Source of the DNA: an uncultured Lachnospiraceae bacterium
GTDB lineage: Bacteria > Bacillota > Clostridia > Lachnospirales > Lachnospiraceae
Assembly (NCBI GenBank): GCA_947170415.1
Contig: CAMVTN010000004.1
Span: 1-48,554, forward strand
Reading direction: 5' to 3'
Length of the DNA stretch: 48,554 bases
Shown piece after piece: positions 1 through 8,536 of this stretch (position 1 is the first letter of the stretch; every line of letters begins with the position of its first letter). The translations under genes and the position numbers were made by a program. The notes beneath the pieces are model-generated. The model ran no database searches, was not told the DNA's origin, and worked only from the letters and a program-made list of their open reading frames with translations.

Positions 1-1082
1 GAAGACCGGCTAACGATATCAAGCCTGTCTTCTGGCTTATGGGAGAAGTGATCCATGGAGATTATTCCAGATGGTGCAATAATGATACGCTTCATGCCGT
101 AACCAATTACACTCTTCATAAGGCGCTTTATTCCGGTCATAATGATCATAATTATTTTGAGATCGCGCATACTGTTAAGCGTCTTTATGATATGGCAGGA
201 CAGAACCCGTTAGGTTTGAGACTGTATAATTTTGTGGATAATCATGATGTCGAGAGGATCGTTAATAAACTGAACAACAGGGCTCAGCTTACACCTGTGC
301 ATATTCTCACATATACTCTTCCGGGAGTACCGTCTGTTTATTATGGTTCAGAGTTCGGTATCGAAGGAAAGAAAGAAAAGTGGTCGGATGCATCACTTCG
401 TCCTGCCTTAAATATCAGTGATTATAAGAATGCTAAAAAGGATAATCCGCTGACTGCGCTTATCGCAGCACTTGGAAAGATCAGGCAGGAAGTAAAAGCA
501 TTATCCTATGGCGGATACAAGGAATTATTGCTTACAAACCGTCAGTACGCGTTTTCAAGGAGGCTGGATGATGAAAATGTGATCATCACTGTAAATAATG
601 ATGATAATCCGGCATGGATAAATGTTCCTGCGGAGGGAATCACCTCATATATAGGAGCATTGTCCGGAAAGACGGTTCAGACTGAAAATGATCGGCTTAA
701 TGTAGAAATCTCTGCGTGCAGCGGAGATATCTGGCTGCCTCTTAAAGATGGAGAGAAGAAGTATAAACCCGTCAAGGTGCTAAAGAAGATCGTTGAGAAA
801 AAAGCAGAAGTCGTTGATAATAAAACGAAGAAGGTAACTGGTAAGACTGATACAAAGGCAGCAGCCAGTAAAAAAACTGATAAGAAGGATACGGTGAAGC
901 AGGAAGAAACGGTCAAGATCAGAGAGGGTATCTCTTATGATGAAATGACCGTGGAGGAATTGCAGGCAGCTATCCTTCAGAAGATGGCAAATAATGGCCC
1001 GGTAACAGAAGAAATGAAGCGGACAGTGTATGAAAATACACATCATGGATCGCTATTAAACTGGGTCAGAAGTTTTAGATAA
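1..1082 (+). CDS. GH13 alpha-amylase family glycosidase, 3' part (start lies upstream of the window)
   Basis: The reading frame is open from base 3, so the 347-residue ORF in the track is only the visible part of a longer gene. The visible protein begins in the second half of the (beta/alpha)8 barrel. It has the acid/base glutamate segment (WLMGEVIHGDYSRW) and the conserved FVDNHDVERI segment with the transition-state aspartate, then PGVPSVYYGSE and a beta-sandwich C-domain. This fits the neopullulanase / maltodextrin-glucosidase side of GH13, acting on alpha-glucans or maltodextrins; the exact specificity cannot be read from the part seen. After the C-domain come about 50 residues rich in Lys, Thr and Ala, then a short helical tail ending in NWVRSFR that is not part of standard GH13 enzymes. 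It lies 27 bp upstream of the zinc-ribbon genes, so it may be co-transcribed with them. No signal peptide can be judged because the N-terminus is missing. Confidence 0.9.
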   Translation, partial: RPANDIKPVFWLMGEVIHGDYSRWCNNDTLHAVTNYTLHKALYSGHNDHNYFEIAHTVKRLYDMAGQNPLGLRLYNFVDNHDVERIVNKLNNRAQLTPVHILTYTLPGVPSVYYGSEFGIEGKKEKWSDASLRPALNISDYKNAKKDNPLTALIAALGKIRQEVKALSYGGYKELLLTNRQYAFSRRLDDENVIITVNNDDNPAWINVPAEGITSYIGALSGKTVQTENDRLNVEISACSGDIWLPLKDGEKKYKPVKVLKKIVEKKAEVVDNKTKKVTGKTDTKAAASKKTDKKDTVKQEETVKIREGISYDEMTVEELQAAILQKMANNGPVTEEMKRTVYENTHHGSLLNWVRSFR

Positions 1083-1109
1083 GAAATTTAGTAAGGGAGC
1101 AGTAAAGTT

Positions 1110-1463
1110 ATGGGTTTTTTGGATAGTCTTAGCGGACAGATCAGCAATGCCGGAAAGGATATAAAGAAGAAGGCAGCGGATACAGCAGAAACTATGCGTC
1201 TTCAGAATGAGATCCGGGCAAATCAGTCAAAGATCGACAAGTTTTGTGAGGAACTTGGAAAGCGTGTATATGAAGAGATCAAGGATGATCCGGATGAAAA
1301 GTACGCGTATTATGTAGATAATATCAAAAAGCTTCAGGAGCGTATCACAGATGATCAGAACAGCCTTAGAGGACTCAAGGCAACGAAAGTCTGCCCTGAG
1401 TGCGGAGCAACTGTTGACGGAGATACTTCATTCTGCACATTTTGCGGGACCAAGCTTAATTAA
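1110..1463 (+). CDS. Small coiled-coil protein with C-terminal zinc ribbon
   Basis: This is a 117-residue protein. Residues 1-90 are charged and predicted helical or coiled-coil, starting with an amphipathic MGFLDSL segment. Residues 95-112 form a treble-clef-like zinc ribbon with two CxxC knuckles (CPEC and CTFC). Such zinc-ribbon (zinc_ribbon_2 / DZR type) proteins are common in Firmicutes near SPFH proteins but have no settled function. The start is supported by an AAGGGAG site upstream of ATG. It sits 11 bp before the SPFH gene, so the two are very likely one operon and may work in the same membrane-associated assembly; that last point is inference. Confidence 0.8.
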   Translation: MGFLDSLSGQISNAGKDIKKKAADTAETMRLQNEIRANQSKIDKFCEELGKRVYEEIKDDPDEKYAYYVDNIKKLQERITDDQNSLRGLKATKVCPECGATVDGDTSFCTFCGTKLN

Positions 1464-1474
1464 CGGGGGAACTT

Positions 1475-2626
1475 ATGGCAATTATTGATGTTGTAAAATT
1501 TGATGGCTTAAAATCACGTGACTGGATAGTATATAAGCACCCGTCAGATCAGCTTGTTCTCGGAACACAGCTTACAGTTAAAGAGGGTCAGGTTGCGATC
1601 TTTATGAAGGACGGTAAGATCGCGGATATTTTTGAACCCGGAAGATATACACTTACTACGGATAATCTTCCGATACTTCGTGGCCTTGTAAATATACCGT
1701 TCGGTGGAACTACACCATTTCCTGCTGAGGTTTATTTCTTAAATACCCTTACAAAGCTCGATATCCCGTGGGGTACAGCAGATCCTATGCAGATAATCGA
1801 CCCCAAGTTTAAGGTAAAGCTTCGTGTACGTGCTTTTGGTCAGATGGGAATGAAGCTTTCGAACTATAAGACATTCTATTCTGAACTTATCGGAGCAATG
1901 CCGCAGTCAGAGGCGGTTAATTACGAAAAGATCTATGACTTTTACAGAAGTCTTATAATCCAGAAGGTTAAGGTCATCATTTCCGGAATGATCATAAATG
2001 ATCAGATCTCTGCGCTTGAGATCCAGCCCAGACTCGAGGAGATTTCTGATAAGGTCAGGGAGAAGATCACAGAAGAGATCGCAAAGTATGGTCTTGATGT
2101 AACTACTTTCTATGTACAGTCTATCAGCTTCCCGGATGAAGATTTTGCAAAGGTCAATAAGATCCTTGAGGATCAGGCAGCATTTGATATCATGGGTGAC
2201 AAGAACTATGTCATGAAGAGAAGCTTTGACGTATATCAGGACGCTGCCCGTAATGAAAGCGGTGTTTCAGGTGCTATGGCAGCCGGTGGTATGGGAATCG
2301 GTCTGGGAGCAGGTATGATGCATTCCATGCAGTCTCAGATGCCTAATCCTATGATGGGTATGCAGGGACAGGCGCAGGTTTCTCAGACGGCAAAGTGTCC
2401 GAGCTGCGGAGCAGAAAATCCTATGAGCAGCAAGTTCTGCAGTACCTGCGGAAAGCCTATGGTAGTAAAGAAGATCACATGCCCGGGCTGCGGAGCGCAG
2501 GTTGATGAAGGCAGCAAATTCTGCAATGAGTGCGGAATGTCACTTGTACCAAAGGTATGTGAGTGCGGAGCGGAGCTTCCTCTCGGCAGTAAGTTCTGCA
2601 ATAATTGCGGTAAAAAAGTGGATTAA
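1475..2626 (+). CDS. SPFH-domain protein (YdjI / virion-core-like) with three C-terminal zinc ribbons
   Basis: The 383-residue product has an N-terminal SPFH/Band-7-like domain (about residues 20-260; VFKDGK-like and EPGRYTL segments typical of the YdjI / 'virion core protein' family). A Gly/Met-rich linker (about 265-300) follows, then three tandem zinc ribbons from about residue 307 to the end. The first two ribbons have CxxC...CxxC pairs. The third begins with CEC instead of CxxC, so its first knuckle is irregular. In Bacillus subtilis YdjI is a soluble SPFH protein recruited to membrane foci by the PspA-like YdjF/liaH-type machinery; the role here is inferred to be membrane-stress scaffolding. 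A GGGGGAA ribosome site precedes ATG. Both neighbours also carry zinc ribbons, which suggests a dedicated module. Confidence 0.85.
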   Translation: MAIIDVVKFDGLKSRDWIVYKHPSDQLVLGTQLTVKEGQVAIFMKDGKIADIFEPGRYTLTTDNLPILRGLVNIPFGGTTPFPAEVYFLNTLTKLDIPWGTADPMQIIDPKFKVKLRVRAFGQMGMKLSNYKTFYSELIGAMPQSEAVNYEKIYDFYRSLIIQKVKVIISGMIINDQISALEIQPRLEEISDKVREKITEEIAKYGLDVTTFYVQSISFPDEDFAKVNKILEDQAAFDIMGDKNYVMKRSFDVYQDAARNESGVSGAMAAGGMGIGLGAGMMHSMQSQMPNPMMGMQGQAQVSQTAKCPSCGAENPMSSKFCSTCGKPMVVKKITCPGCGAQVDEGSKFCNECGMSLVPKVCECGAELPLGSKFCNNCGKKVD

Positions 2627-2654
2627 AGAGTTTTAGTAAGGAGAGTTATCAGAG

Positions 2655-3113
2655 ATGGCAGAAAGAATGTGTAAAAATTGCGGAGCACCGATCGAAGACG
2701 GAGCAACAGAGTGCAGATATTGCAGGACCCCTGTAGGTGCAACCCCGAATATGGTAAATAATTCCTATTCTCAGGGTAATGCTTTTAATAACAGACAGAC
2801 CAGAAGTGACGAAGAAGAGCATAAGATACATGCGGTAGTTGCATATCTCGGAATTCTTGTATTGATCCCGATCTTTGCAGCTCCGGGTTCGGAGTTTGCA
2901 AAATTCCATGCAAATCAGGGACTTGTGCTTTTCCTTACTTCGATCATAAGCACAGTTGTTTTCGGATTTCTTCCGAATTGGTTTATCTTTAAGGGGCTTC
3001 ACTCACTTATCGGTATAGGAGTATTCGCACTTATGATAGTGGGTATCATCAATGCCGTTAATGGTGAAAAGAAGGAATTGCCCGTTATCGGAAGCATAAA
3101 GATTCTGAAGTAA
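2655..3113 (+). CDS. Zinc-ribbon membrane protein with Tic20/DUF4870-like domain
   Basis: This 152-residue protein has an N-terminal zinc ribbon with cysteines at residues 6, 9, 20 and 23 (CKNC, CRYC), then a polar Asn/Gln-rich linker. From about residue 55 to 145 there are three hydrophobic segments. The text around the first two (AYLGILVLIPIF, then KFHANQGLVLF) matches the DUF4870 / Tic20-like family of small membrane proteins of unknown function. It is preceded by an AAGGAG site, sits 28 bp after the SPFH gene and 13 bp before rsmJ, and is read in the same direction. It could be the membrane anchor for the zinc-ribbon/SPFH set; this is inference from context only. Confidence 0.8.
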   Translation: MAERMCKNCGAPIEDGATECRYCRTPVGATPNMVNNSYSQGNAFNNRQTRSDEEEHKIHAVVAYLGILVLIPIFAAPGSEFAKFHANQGLVLFLTSIISTVVFGFLPNWFIFKGLHSLIGIGVFALMIVGIINAVNGEKKELPVIGSIKILK

Positions 3114-3126
3114 AGGTAAGGTTTTA

Positions 3127-3876
3127 ATGATATCAGCTATTTGTGTGCAGGGCAGAGGCGTGGATATGGATAGAGCAAGACGCCTCGCTGAGAAATTCGG
3201 AACAGAGGTCACAGACAAGATTCCGGATGATAAGCATGCCATGTATTTTCTGTTTGATAAAAATGGGCTCTCGTTTATAGCGGGAAAACAGGAACTTAAG
3301 GGTGATTTTTCAAGACTCTTAAAGAGAGTTACCGGAGGGCATCTGGCTCATGAGATCATATTGAAGGCAGCTAAGCCGGGATCAGATGATGCAGGTGTTA
3401 AAAAAGCTGTTGACTGTACGGCAGGTCTTGGAGAAGACTCTTTTTTGCTCGCTGCGGGCGGTTATCAGGTGGAACTTTTTGAACATAACCCGGTGACGGC
3501 AGCGCTTCTCCATGATGCACTGATACGGGCCCGTAAAAATCCGGACTTAAAGGAGATCGCATCTCGTATGACGCTTCGTGAGGGAGACAGTAAGGAACTG
3601 CTTTCATCTCTGTCATATGAACCGGATCTTATTTATCTGGATCCTATGTTTCCTGAGAAAAAGAAAAGTGCGGAAACAAAGAAGAAATTACAGGTATTGC
3701 ATCAGATAGAAACACCCTGTGCAGATGAGAATGCGCTGGTACAGGCTGCTATAGCGGCAAAACCAAAAAAGATCGTTATAAAGCGTCCGCCCGAAGGTCC
3801 GTTTCTGGCAGGTATAACTCCTACTTATTCGGTCACAAGAAAAGCGGTTCGTTTTGACTGTATCGCTTTTAACTGA
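3127..3876 (+). CDS. rsmJ: RsmJ-type class I SAM-dependent rRNA methyltransferase
   Basis: The 249-residue protein carries the SAM-binding motif DCTAGLGEDSF (about residues 95-105), the acidic ribose-binding LFEHNP, and the catalytic-region YLDPMFPEKKKSA followed by VIKRP near the C-terminus. This order of motifs is characteristic of RsmJ (YhiQ), which makes m2G1516 in the decoding region of 16S rRNA. Its length is that of the family. The N-terminal 30 residues could be shorter if an internal start is used, but the ATG is preceded by AAGGTAAGG. It is the last gene of the first plus-strand group and ends just before a strong terminator. Its cellular role (ribosome maturation) is unrelated to the zinc-ribbon genes upstream, so co-transcription may be incidental. 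Confidence 0.88.
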   Translation: MISAICVQGRGVDMDRARRLAEKFGTEVTDKIPDDKHAMYFLFDKNGLSFIAGKQELKGDFSRLLKRVTGGHLAHEIILKAAKPGSDDAGVKKAVDCTAGLGEDSFLLAAGGYQVELFEHNPVTAALLHDALIRARKNPDLKEIASRMTLREGDSKELLSSLSYEPDLIYLDPMFPEKKKSAETKKKLQVLHQIETPCADENALVQAAIAAKPKKIVIKRPPEGPFLAGITPTYSVTRKAVRFDCIAFN

Positions 3877-3895
3877 GATTATATAAAGAGAGATG

Positions 3896-3940
3896 AAAAA
3901 TCCCGAAACTCCGGTGTATATTGGAGTTTCGGGATTTTTA
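3896..3940. terminator. Bidirectional Rho-independent terminator between rsmJ and the amylosucrase gene
   Basis: A 17-bp stem including its A/T flanks (AAAAATCCCGAAACTCC and its complement) with a 10-nt loop is bounded by A-run and T-run. It works for the convergent genes on both sides. Confidence 0.92.
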
Positions 3941-3944
3941 TATT

Positions 3945-5936
3945 TTACTTTGTATTTGATTTTTTGGCTGTTTTTTTCTTTGCTGTTTTGGTTTTGGCAG
4001 CGGTCTTTTTAGGTGCTTTGACGTCGCTGCCTGTTGTTTTTACTTTGTAGATCTGAGTGAGCTTTTTAGGCTTGCTCTCGGTATCCTTAAAGGAAGATAT
4101 AAGCCATGCAAAACCGTAACTTGAAAGTGCTACTGCGGAAGCATTTCTCTCTTCTCCGGTCATCATGTCATAGTAACGCTCGGATTCATTGATCCATGCG
4201 GTTTCATCAGAGTCAGAGAAATTGAAAAGAGCGATCATTTTCTGACCCTTATAGAAACGTCCGATGCCGAGGATGTGGTCATTATAAGCTTCCACGAGCC
4301 AGGTATCAGCTTCGCTGTTAAATACATCAAAGGCTTTACGCAGCTTTACGAGCTTCTGTATGCCGGCATAGATACGGCCTTCGCGGGTCTCAGGCTTTTT
4401 ACGATTTACAGCAGCTTTCCAGTCAAAGGCACCTCTGTGCAGGAACCTGGAATCATCCCATTTAAGAGGATCTGTATGGTAACTGTAATCATTTAACTGA
4501 CCGATCTCATCACCGGAATAGATGATGGGGATACCGCTCTGGGTAAGAAGGAATGCGTGGAGCATGAGATCCAGACGGATACCACGGTCTACTTTCCAGT
4601 CTGTAAGCTCATATTCTCCGGCTTCGATTCCGCAGAGAGAAGCGGTAGTTCCGCAAAGACGGGCATCCTTTAAGCGAGGATCATCGTTGTAGAGCTCACC
4701 GCGGCCGTCAGTGCCGTAGATCTTTCCGCTAAGCGTATCGTTAAGGAACTTTTTATGTTCAGCTTCGACGATTCCGTACTGCTTTAAGAAGTCATAGTCC
4801 AGTCCCCATCCGATGTCATCGTGGCAGCGGAGATAGTTCAGGAAAGTGTACTGCTTTGGAAGTGCGAAAACTCCTGCAAGCTGGTGCTTCATGAGGCGTA
4901 CATCGCCGGTTGCAACTGTATGCCAGGTACTTGCCATTGTTGTAACGTTATAGAGCATCTGGCACTCTGGTCTGTCAACTGTACCGAAGTATGGAACGAC
5001 TTTTGACGGTTCCATTACGACTTCTCCAAGGAGGAGAGTTCCGGGGCAGACTACATCGCATGCCATGTGCATGATACGTACAAGAGTATGTACCTGAGGC
5101 AGATTACGGCAGTTGGTTCCGAGAGTTTTCCAGATGTAAGGTGTCGCATCCAGACGTATGATATCCACACCGTGATTGCAGAGATTCAGCATATTCGCGG
5201 TCATATCATTAAATACTGTCGGATTATGGTAGTTCAGATCCCACTGATACGGACAGCAAGTAGTCATGACTACCTTGTGGGCTTCTTCGCACCAGGAGAA
5301 GTTGCCGGGAGCTGTCTGAGGAAATACCTGAGGAACAGTCTTTTCAAGATCGTTCGGTATGTTCCAGTTATCAAAGAAGAGGTATCTGTCCTGATATTCC
5401 TTTTCTCCGGCTTTTGCCCTTCTCGCCCACTCGTGATCCTCACTGGTATGATTCATTACAAAATCAAGGCAGATGCTGATACCCATGGAATGACATCTGT
5501 CAGAAAGTGCGGACAGGTCCTCCATTGTTCCAAGTTTTGGATCGATCCTTCTGAAATCAGAGACAGCATATCCACCATCGCTTTTTCCTTCGGTAGTCTG
5601 TAAAAGAGGCATGAGGTGAAGATAGTTGGCGCCGCACTGCTTAATGTAATTTAAGTGCTTATTTACTCCGTTTAATGTCTCGCCAAAGCAGTTTACGTAC
5701 ATCTGCATGCCGAGCATATCGTTTCCGGAGTACCATCTTGGATCGGCCTCCCTCTTCCGGTCAAGTTCCTTCAGCGACTCTTTACGAGCAGCATAGTATT
5801 CGTGAAGCATGAAAACAAAGTACTCAAATGCCTGCTGATCGTTTCCGTACAGTTCGGCATAGAGCCATTTGATCTCGTCGTAGCACTGTTCAAGTCGTTT
5901 CCTGAATTCCGGTTCAAAGCTGTCAAAATTTACCAT
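3945..5936 (-). CDS. GH13 subfamily 4 amylosucrase-type enzyme with lysine-rich C-terminal tail
   Basis: With the start at 5936 (AAAGGG site, 8 bases before ATG) the protein is 663 residues; the track ORF from 6125 runs into the regulator gene upstream and has no ribosome site. An N-terminal helical domain is followed by a GH13 barrel with GGYAVSDFR, DFVMNHT, DIIRLDA (nucleophile Asp), LLLGEV (acid/base Glu) and RCHDDIGW (third catalytic Asp). Together with PYQWDLN these match GH13_4: amylosucrase or sucrose hydrolase, which transfers glucose from sucrose to alpha-glucan or to water. Which of these it does cannot be decided here. The last about 35 residues are Lys/Ala/Thr-rich and are not a family feature. 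No signal peptide is seen, so it is cytoplasmic. Its upstream region carries a cre-like box and an inverted repeat, indicating sugar control. Confidence 0.88.
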   Translation of the reverse strand: MVNFDSFEPEFRKRLEQCYDEIKWLYAELYGNDQQAFEYFVFMLHEYYAARKESLKELDRKREADPRWYSGNDMLGMQMYVNCFGETLNGVNKHLNYIKQCGANYLHLMPLLQTTEGKSDGGYAVSDFRRIDPKLGTMEDLSALSDRCHSMGISICLDFVMNHTSEDHEWARRAKAGEKEYQDRYLFFDNWNIPNDLEKTVPQVFPQTAPGNFSWCEEAHKVVMTTCCPYQWDLNYHNPTVFNDMTANMLNLCNHGVDIIRLDATPYIWKTLGTNCRNLPQVHTLVRIMHMACDVVCPGTLLLGEVVMEPSKVVPYFGTVDRPECQMLYNVTTMASTWHTVATGDVRLMKHQLAGVFALPKQYTFLNYLRCHDDIGWGLDYDFLKQYGIVEAEHKKFLNDTLSGKIYGTDGRGELYNDDPRLKDARLCGTTASLCGIEAGEYELTDWKVDRGIRLDLMLHAFLLTQSGIPIIYSGDEIGQLNDYSYHTDPLKWDDSRFLHRGAFDWKAAVNRKKPETREGRIYAGIQKLVKLRKAFDVFNSEADTWLVEAYNDHILGIGRFYKGQKMIALFNFSDSDETAWINESERYYDMMTGEERNASAVALSSYGFAWLISSFKDTESKPKKLTQIYKVKTTGSDVKAPKKTAAKTKTAKKKTAKKSNTK

Positions 5937-5968
5937 TTGTTCAATCCCTTTATATAAACTTTTTACGT

Positions 5969-6010
5969 GCGTCAAAAGAAATACTACCCTCGAAAGCGTA
6001 CTTTTGACGC
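5969..6010. promoter_or_regulatory. 10-bp perfect inverted repeat enclosing a GGGTAGT motif, amylosucrase leader
   Basis: GCGTCAAAAG at 5969-5978 is repeated inverted at 6001-6010. The 22-bp interior contains ACTACCC (GGGTAGT on the gene's strand, 5983-5989) and GAAAGCGT (5992-5999). The GGGTAGT matches the element at the ACP promoter, and GAAAGCGT recurs in the cre-like box upstream. It may be a regulator-binding site or an RNA hairpin in the leader. Confidence 0.5.
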
Positions 6011-6020
6011 TCATATGTAT

Positions 6021-6058
6021 ACTATACAACCTATTAAAACCAGTTGAAAGCGTTTTAA
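6021..6058 (-). promoter_or_regulatory. Putative amylosucrase promoter overlapped by cre/LacI-type operator
   Basis: On the minus strand TTTCAA, 17 bp and TATAGT form a plausible sigma-A promoter. The 14-bp sequence TGAAAGCGTTTTAA (plus strand, 6045-6058) overlaps its -35 and differs from the catabolite-responsive (CcpA) consensus at one position; its complement also fits with one mismatch. This would suit repression by CcpA or another LacI-family sugar regulator. Confidence 0.45.
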
Positions 6059-6087
6059 GACAAAATATTCCTATGTAAATATGAGTG

Positions 6088-8466
6088 TTATATAAGCCCA
6101 AGGTTCCGCGCGGCGAGCACAGCATCTGTTTTTCCGGCGACGTTCAGTTTTTTGTAGTTCATTTTGGCGTGATATCTTACGGTCTCGAGCTTCATATGTT
6201 CGTGATCTGCGATCTGCTGCATGGTGAGTCCTTCTGCCTGGAGACGGAGGACTGCGATGGCATGCTCTGAGAAATTAAGTAGACCGGTATTTTGCGGTTT
6301 CAGATAGAGCGGGTAGTGTATCGCCATTTCTTCTGTCTCGAGATAAACCTGTCGAAACCAGTCAGGGTCGATTCCTTCTGTACGGACAGCTTCCTCTCTG
6401 ATGGCTTTCAGCAAAGGGTAGATCGCTATTCCTTCACGGGATATCATCCGTGTGAAACGGTAGGAGCATATTTCTTTCAGACCGGAAAGGAGCTGTTCGG
6501 CATAGTTTTTGCTTCCGCTTCTGTACTGGACAATGGAGCGAAGGAGGCTTAGTTCCATAAGAATATAGTGACGTTCATATTTTTCGGCGTAGTAATAGAG
6601 TTTATCGATCAGGGAGCGCGCTGCCGTAAGCTCGTCTGACGCAAGATAGGCACGTATTTTTGTAAGGTATCGGTAGCGTTCCATTATGAAAAACTCTTTG
6701 TTTTCGTTCGGCGCTTTTTTGAGCCATCGGTTTATAGCAGTCTGATTACCGTCGTACATGGCGATACGTATCTTTAAGGATCGCACATTTGGTAAAAGAG
6801 ACGGTTCATTCTGATCTACGCAGCGAGTCTCAAAACCGTCGATAAGGTCTGATGCAGCTTTCAGATCTCCGTTTGACAGATGGATACGGCACATGATCCC
6901 AATGGCGGAGAAAACTGATTCCATTACCCCGCCGTGCTCTGCGTCCAGGAGTCCCTGATTTAAGAGAGGGAGTGTAAGCCTGCTTTCTTCACCTTTTTCA
7001 TAATAACTTTCGCCGAGAGATATAGAAGCTATCCCTTTACCGTACCGACCGAGAACCTCCTGCAGCAGATTACCGGATTTCTTAAATATCTCTGTGTCGG
7101 AACGGCTCCACTCGCAAAAGTCCTTTCCGGAGTTCATTACGGATGGCATGTTACTCGTAATGGAAAACTCAGGGAGATGGATACCGTAGTCCAGCATGTA
7201 GGATGGGATTTTTGCGAGGATCTTTGCTGTACTTGATGAACCGCGGTGCGGAAGCGATATATCGAGGTACAGGATCCGACCGTAGGCTTCTCTTTTCCTT
7301 ATACCGAGTGCTTTATCTGCATAGCTTTGCAGCTGACCGTACCAGTACTCACTGTTTTCAGGCTCCATGATCATGGAATACATCATACTCATGCCGGACA
7401 TCATTATGGGATCGCCCATGATCTCACTTTTCGGGAGCTTCAGATAATATTTCCTGAGATCGTAGTAATAGCTGTTACTTGGATTACGGCGGGAATTTCG
7501 CACCAATAGTTCATGTATACGTCCTATCTTTCCGCTTTTTTCATATAGCTTCAGTGCATGTGGGATATCGTCATGCAGTTCGTAATAGAGCCCGGCGTTA
7601 TAGGCGTAGTCGCTCATATTTATGGATCCAAAGGATTCTTCGGCCTTTTTTCTGAGAAATTTAAGTACCAGAGGACGTATCTTATAGCGGTCGCCCTTTT
7701 GAATGATAAAGTTTCCTGTTTCAAAGGCTTCGTTAAGGATCTGGGATACATAGGGGTTTCCTGTGACAAATTCCGCTGTTTCACGGTCAAATTCGTCAAC
7801 TACGCTTATCTGGAGCATGAAATCAAGGAGAGAACGCGGCCAGTCCGGCATGATGACAAATTCGAGATAGCGGTCATAGATTTTTCTGACAGACTGATAG
7901 ATCTTTTCTGTAAGGCGGCCTCCATCCGGAAGCTGGTGAGCTATCCCGTTTAGGAAATAGACATTGCCCTGTGTTACGACGGAGAGTTTATTCAGCATGT
8001 CATCTGATGCTGTGATGTCATACGTTGAAAGAAATTCACGGGTTTTGGCAGTATCAAATTGAAGAAGTTCTTCCTCTACTGTTTCAAATGAACGTTCCAT
8101 GTAAATATGGCTGAACCAGCTTAGTTCCCGGCTTCTGGAGATCAGTATGAGCCAGATATCGTCACGCATTGCAAGTTTTATGACTCGCTCTTTATTATCG
8201 GGAGTGTACATCATCTGCAAGTCATCTATCACAACGTTTATCCGGCGTTTTCCTGTTTGTTTTTCGGGGATCACTGACAGATCCGGATCGGAATTTTTGC
8301 AGGAAAAATAGAGATATTTCCTGCTTCCGAAAAACTGGCGTACCAGTTCTGTTTTTCCAAATCCAGCAAAGCCGTAAATGTATACCGGAGTTCCCATGGT
8401 CCCGGCGCGCTTCAATATCTGAAAGGCTTCGGTAGGACAGATGTAGTTTGATGCGGTTTTATTCAT
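6088..8466 (-). CDS. LAL-type (MalT-like) LuxR family transcriptional regulator with N-terminal ATPase
   Basis: The chosen start at 8466 has a perfect AAGGGG site six bases upstream; the track start at 8517 does not. The 792-residue protein has a P-loop (GFAGFGKTE, about residues 31-39) and a Walker B (VVIDDLQ, about 75) of the STAND/MalT class. A long alpha-helical repeat region (about 300-700) follows, then a LuxR HTH at the C-terminus (LTMQQIADHEHMKLETVRYHAKMNYKKL). Such LAL regulators are signal-gated activators that oligomerise when bound to ATP and inducer, binding short directly repeated boxes near the -35. It is divergent from the ACP/ligase/condensation operon and upstream of, in line with, the amylosucrase gene. 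Both carry a shared GGGTAGT motif, so both are candidate targets. The inducer is unknown. Confidence 0.9.
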   Translation of the reverse strand: MNKTASNYICPTEAFQILKRAGTMGTPVYIYGFAGFGKTELVRQFFGSRKYLYFSCKNSDPDLSVIPEKQTGKRRINVVIDDLQMMYTPDNKERVIKLAMRDDIWLILISRSRELSWFSHIYMERSFETVEEELLQFDTAKTREFLSTYDITASDDMLNKLSVVTQGNVYFLNGIAHQLPDGGRLTEKIYQSVRKIYDRYLEFVIMPDWPRSLLDFMLQISVVDEFDRETAEFVTGNPYVSQILNEAFETGNFIIQKGDRYKIRPLVLKFLRKKAEESFGSINMSDYAYNAGLYYELHDDIPHALKLYEKSGKIGRIHELLVRNSRRNPSNSYYYDLRKYYLKLPKSEIMGDPIMMSGMSMMYSMIMEPENSEYWYGQLQSYADKALGIRKREAYGRILYLDISLPHRGSSSTAKILAKIPSYMLDYGIHLPEFSITSNMPSVMNSGKDFCEWSRSDTEIFKKSGNLLQEVLGRYGKGIASISLGESYYEKGEESRLTLPLLNQGLLDAEHGGVMESVFSAIGIMCRIHLSNGDLKAASDLIDGFETRCVDQNEPSLLPNVRSLKIRIAMYDGNQTAINRWLKKAPNENKEFFIMERYRYLTKIRAYLASDELTAARSLIDKLYYYAEKYERHYILMELSLLRSIVQYRSGSKNYAEQLLSGLKEICSYRFTRMISREGIAIYPLLKAIREEAVRTEGIDPDWFRQVYLETEEMAIHYPLYLKPQNTGLLNFSEHAIAVLRLQAEGLTMQQIADHEHMKLETVRYHAKMNYKKLNVAGKTDAVLAARNLGLI

Positions 8467-8536
8467 ATTTATCCCCTTGATGATCGGATTTGTATCTTTT
8501 TCCCTTGGGATCATCATACCATCCTGTTATCTGACA

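Noticed and set aside
5067-5603. 178-residue plus-strand ORF
   Set aside because: Antisense shadow within the conserved amylosucrase-type coding region; no independent motif.
5937-6125. Track extension of the amylosucrase ORF upstream to 6125
   Set aside because: It runs into the 3' end of the LAL gene and across the control region; the internal ATG at 5936 has a proper ribosome site.
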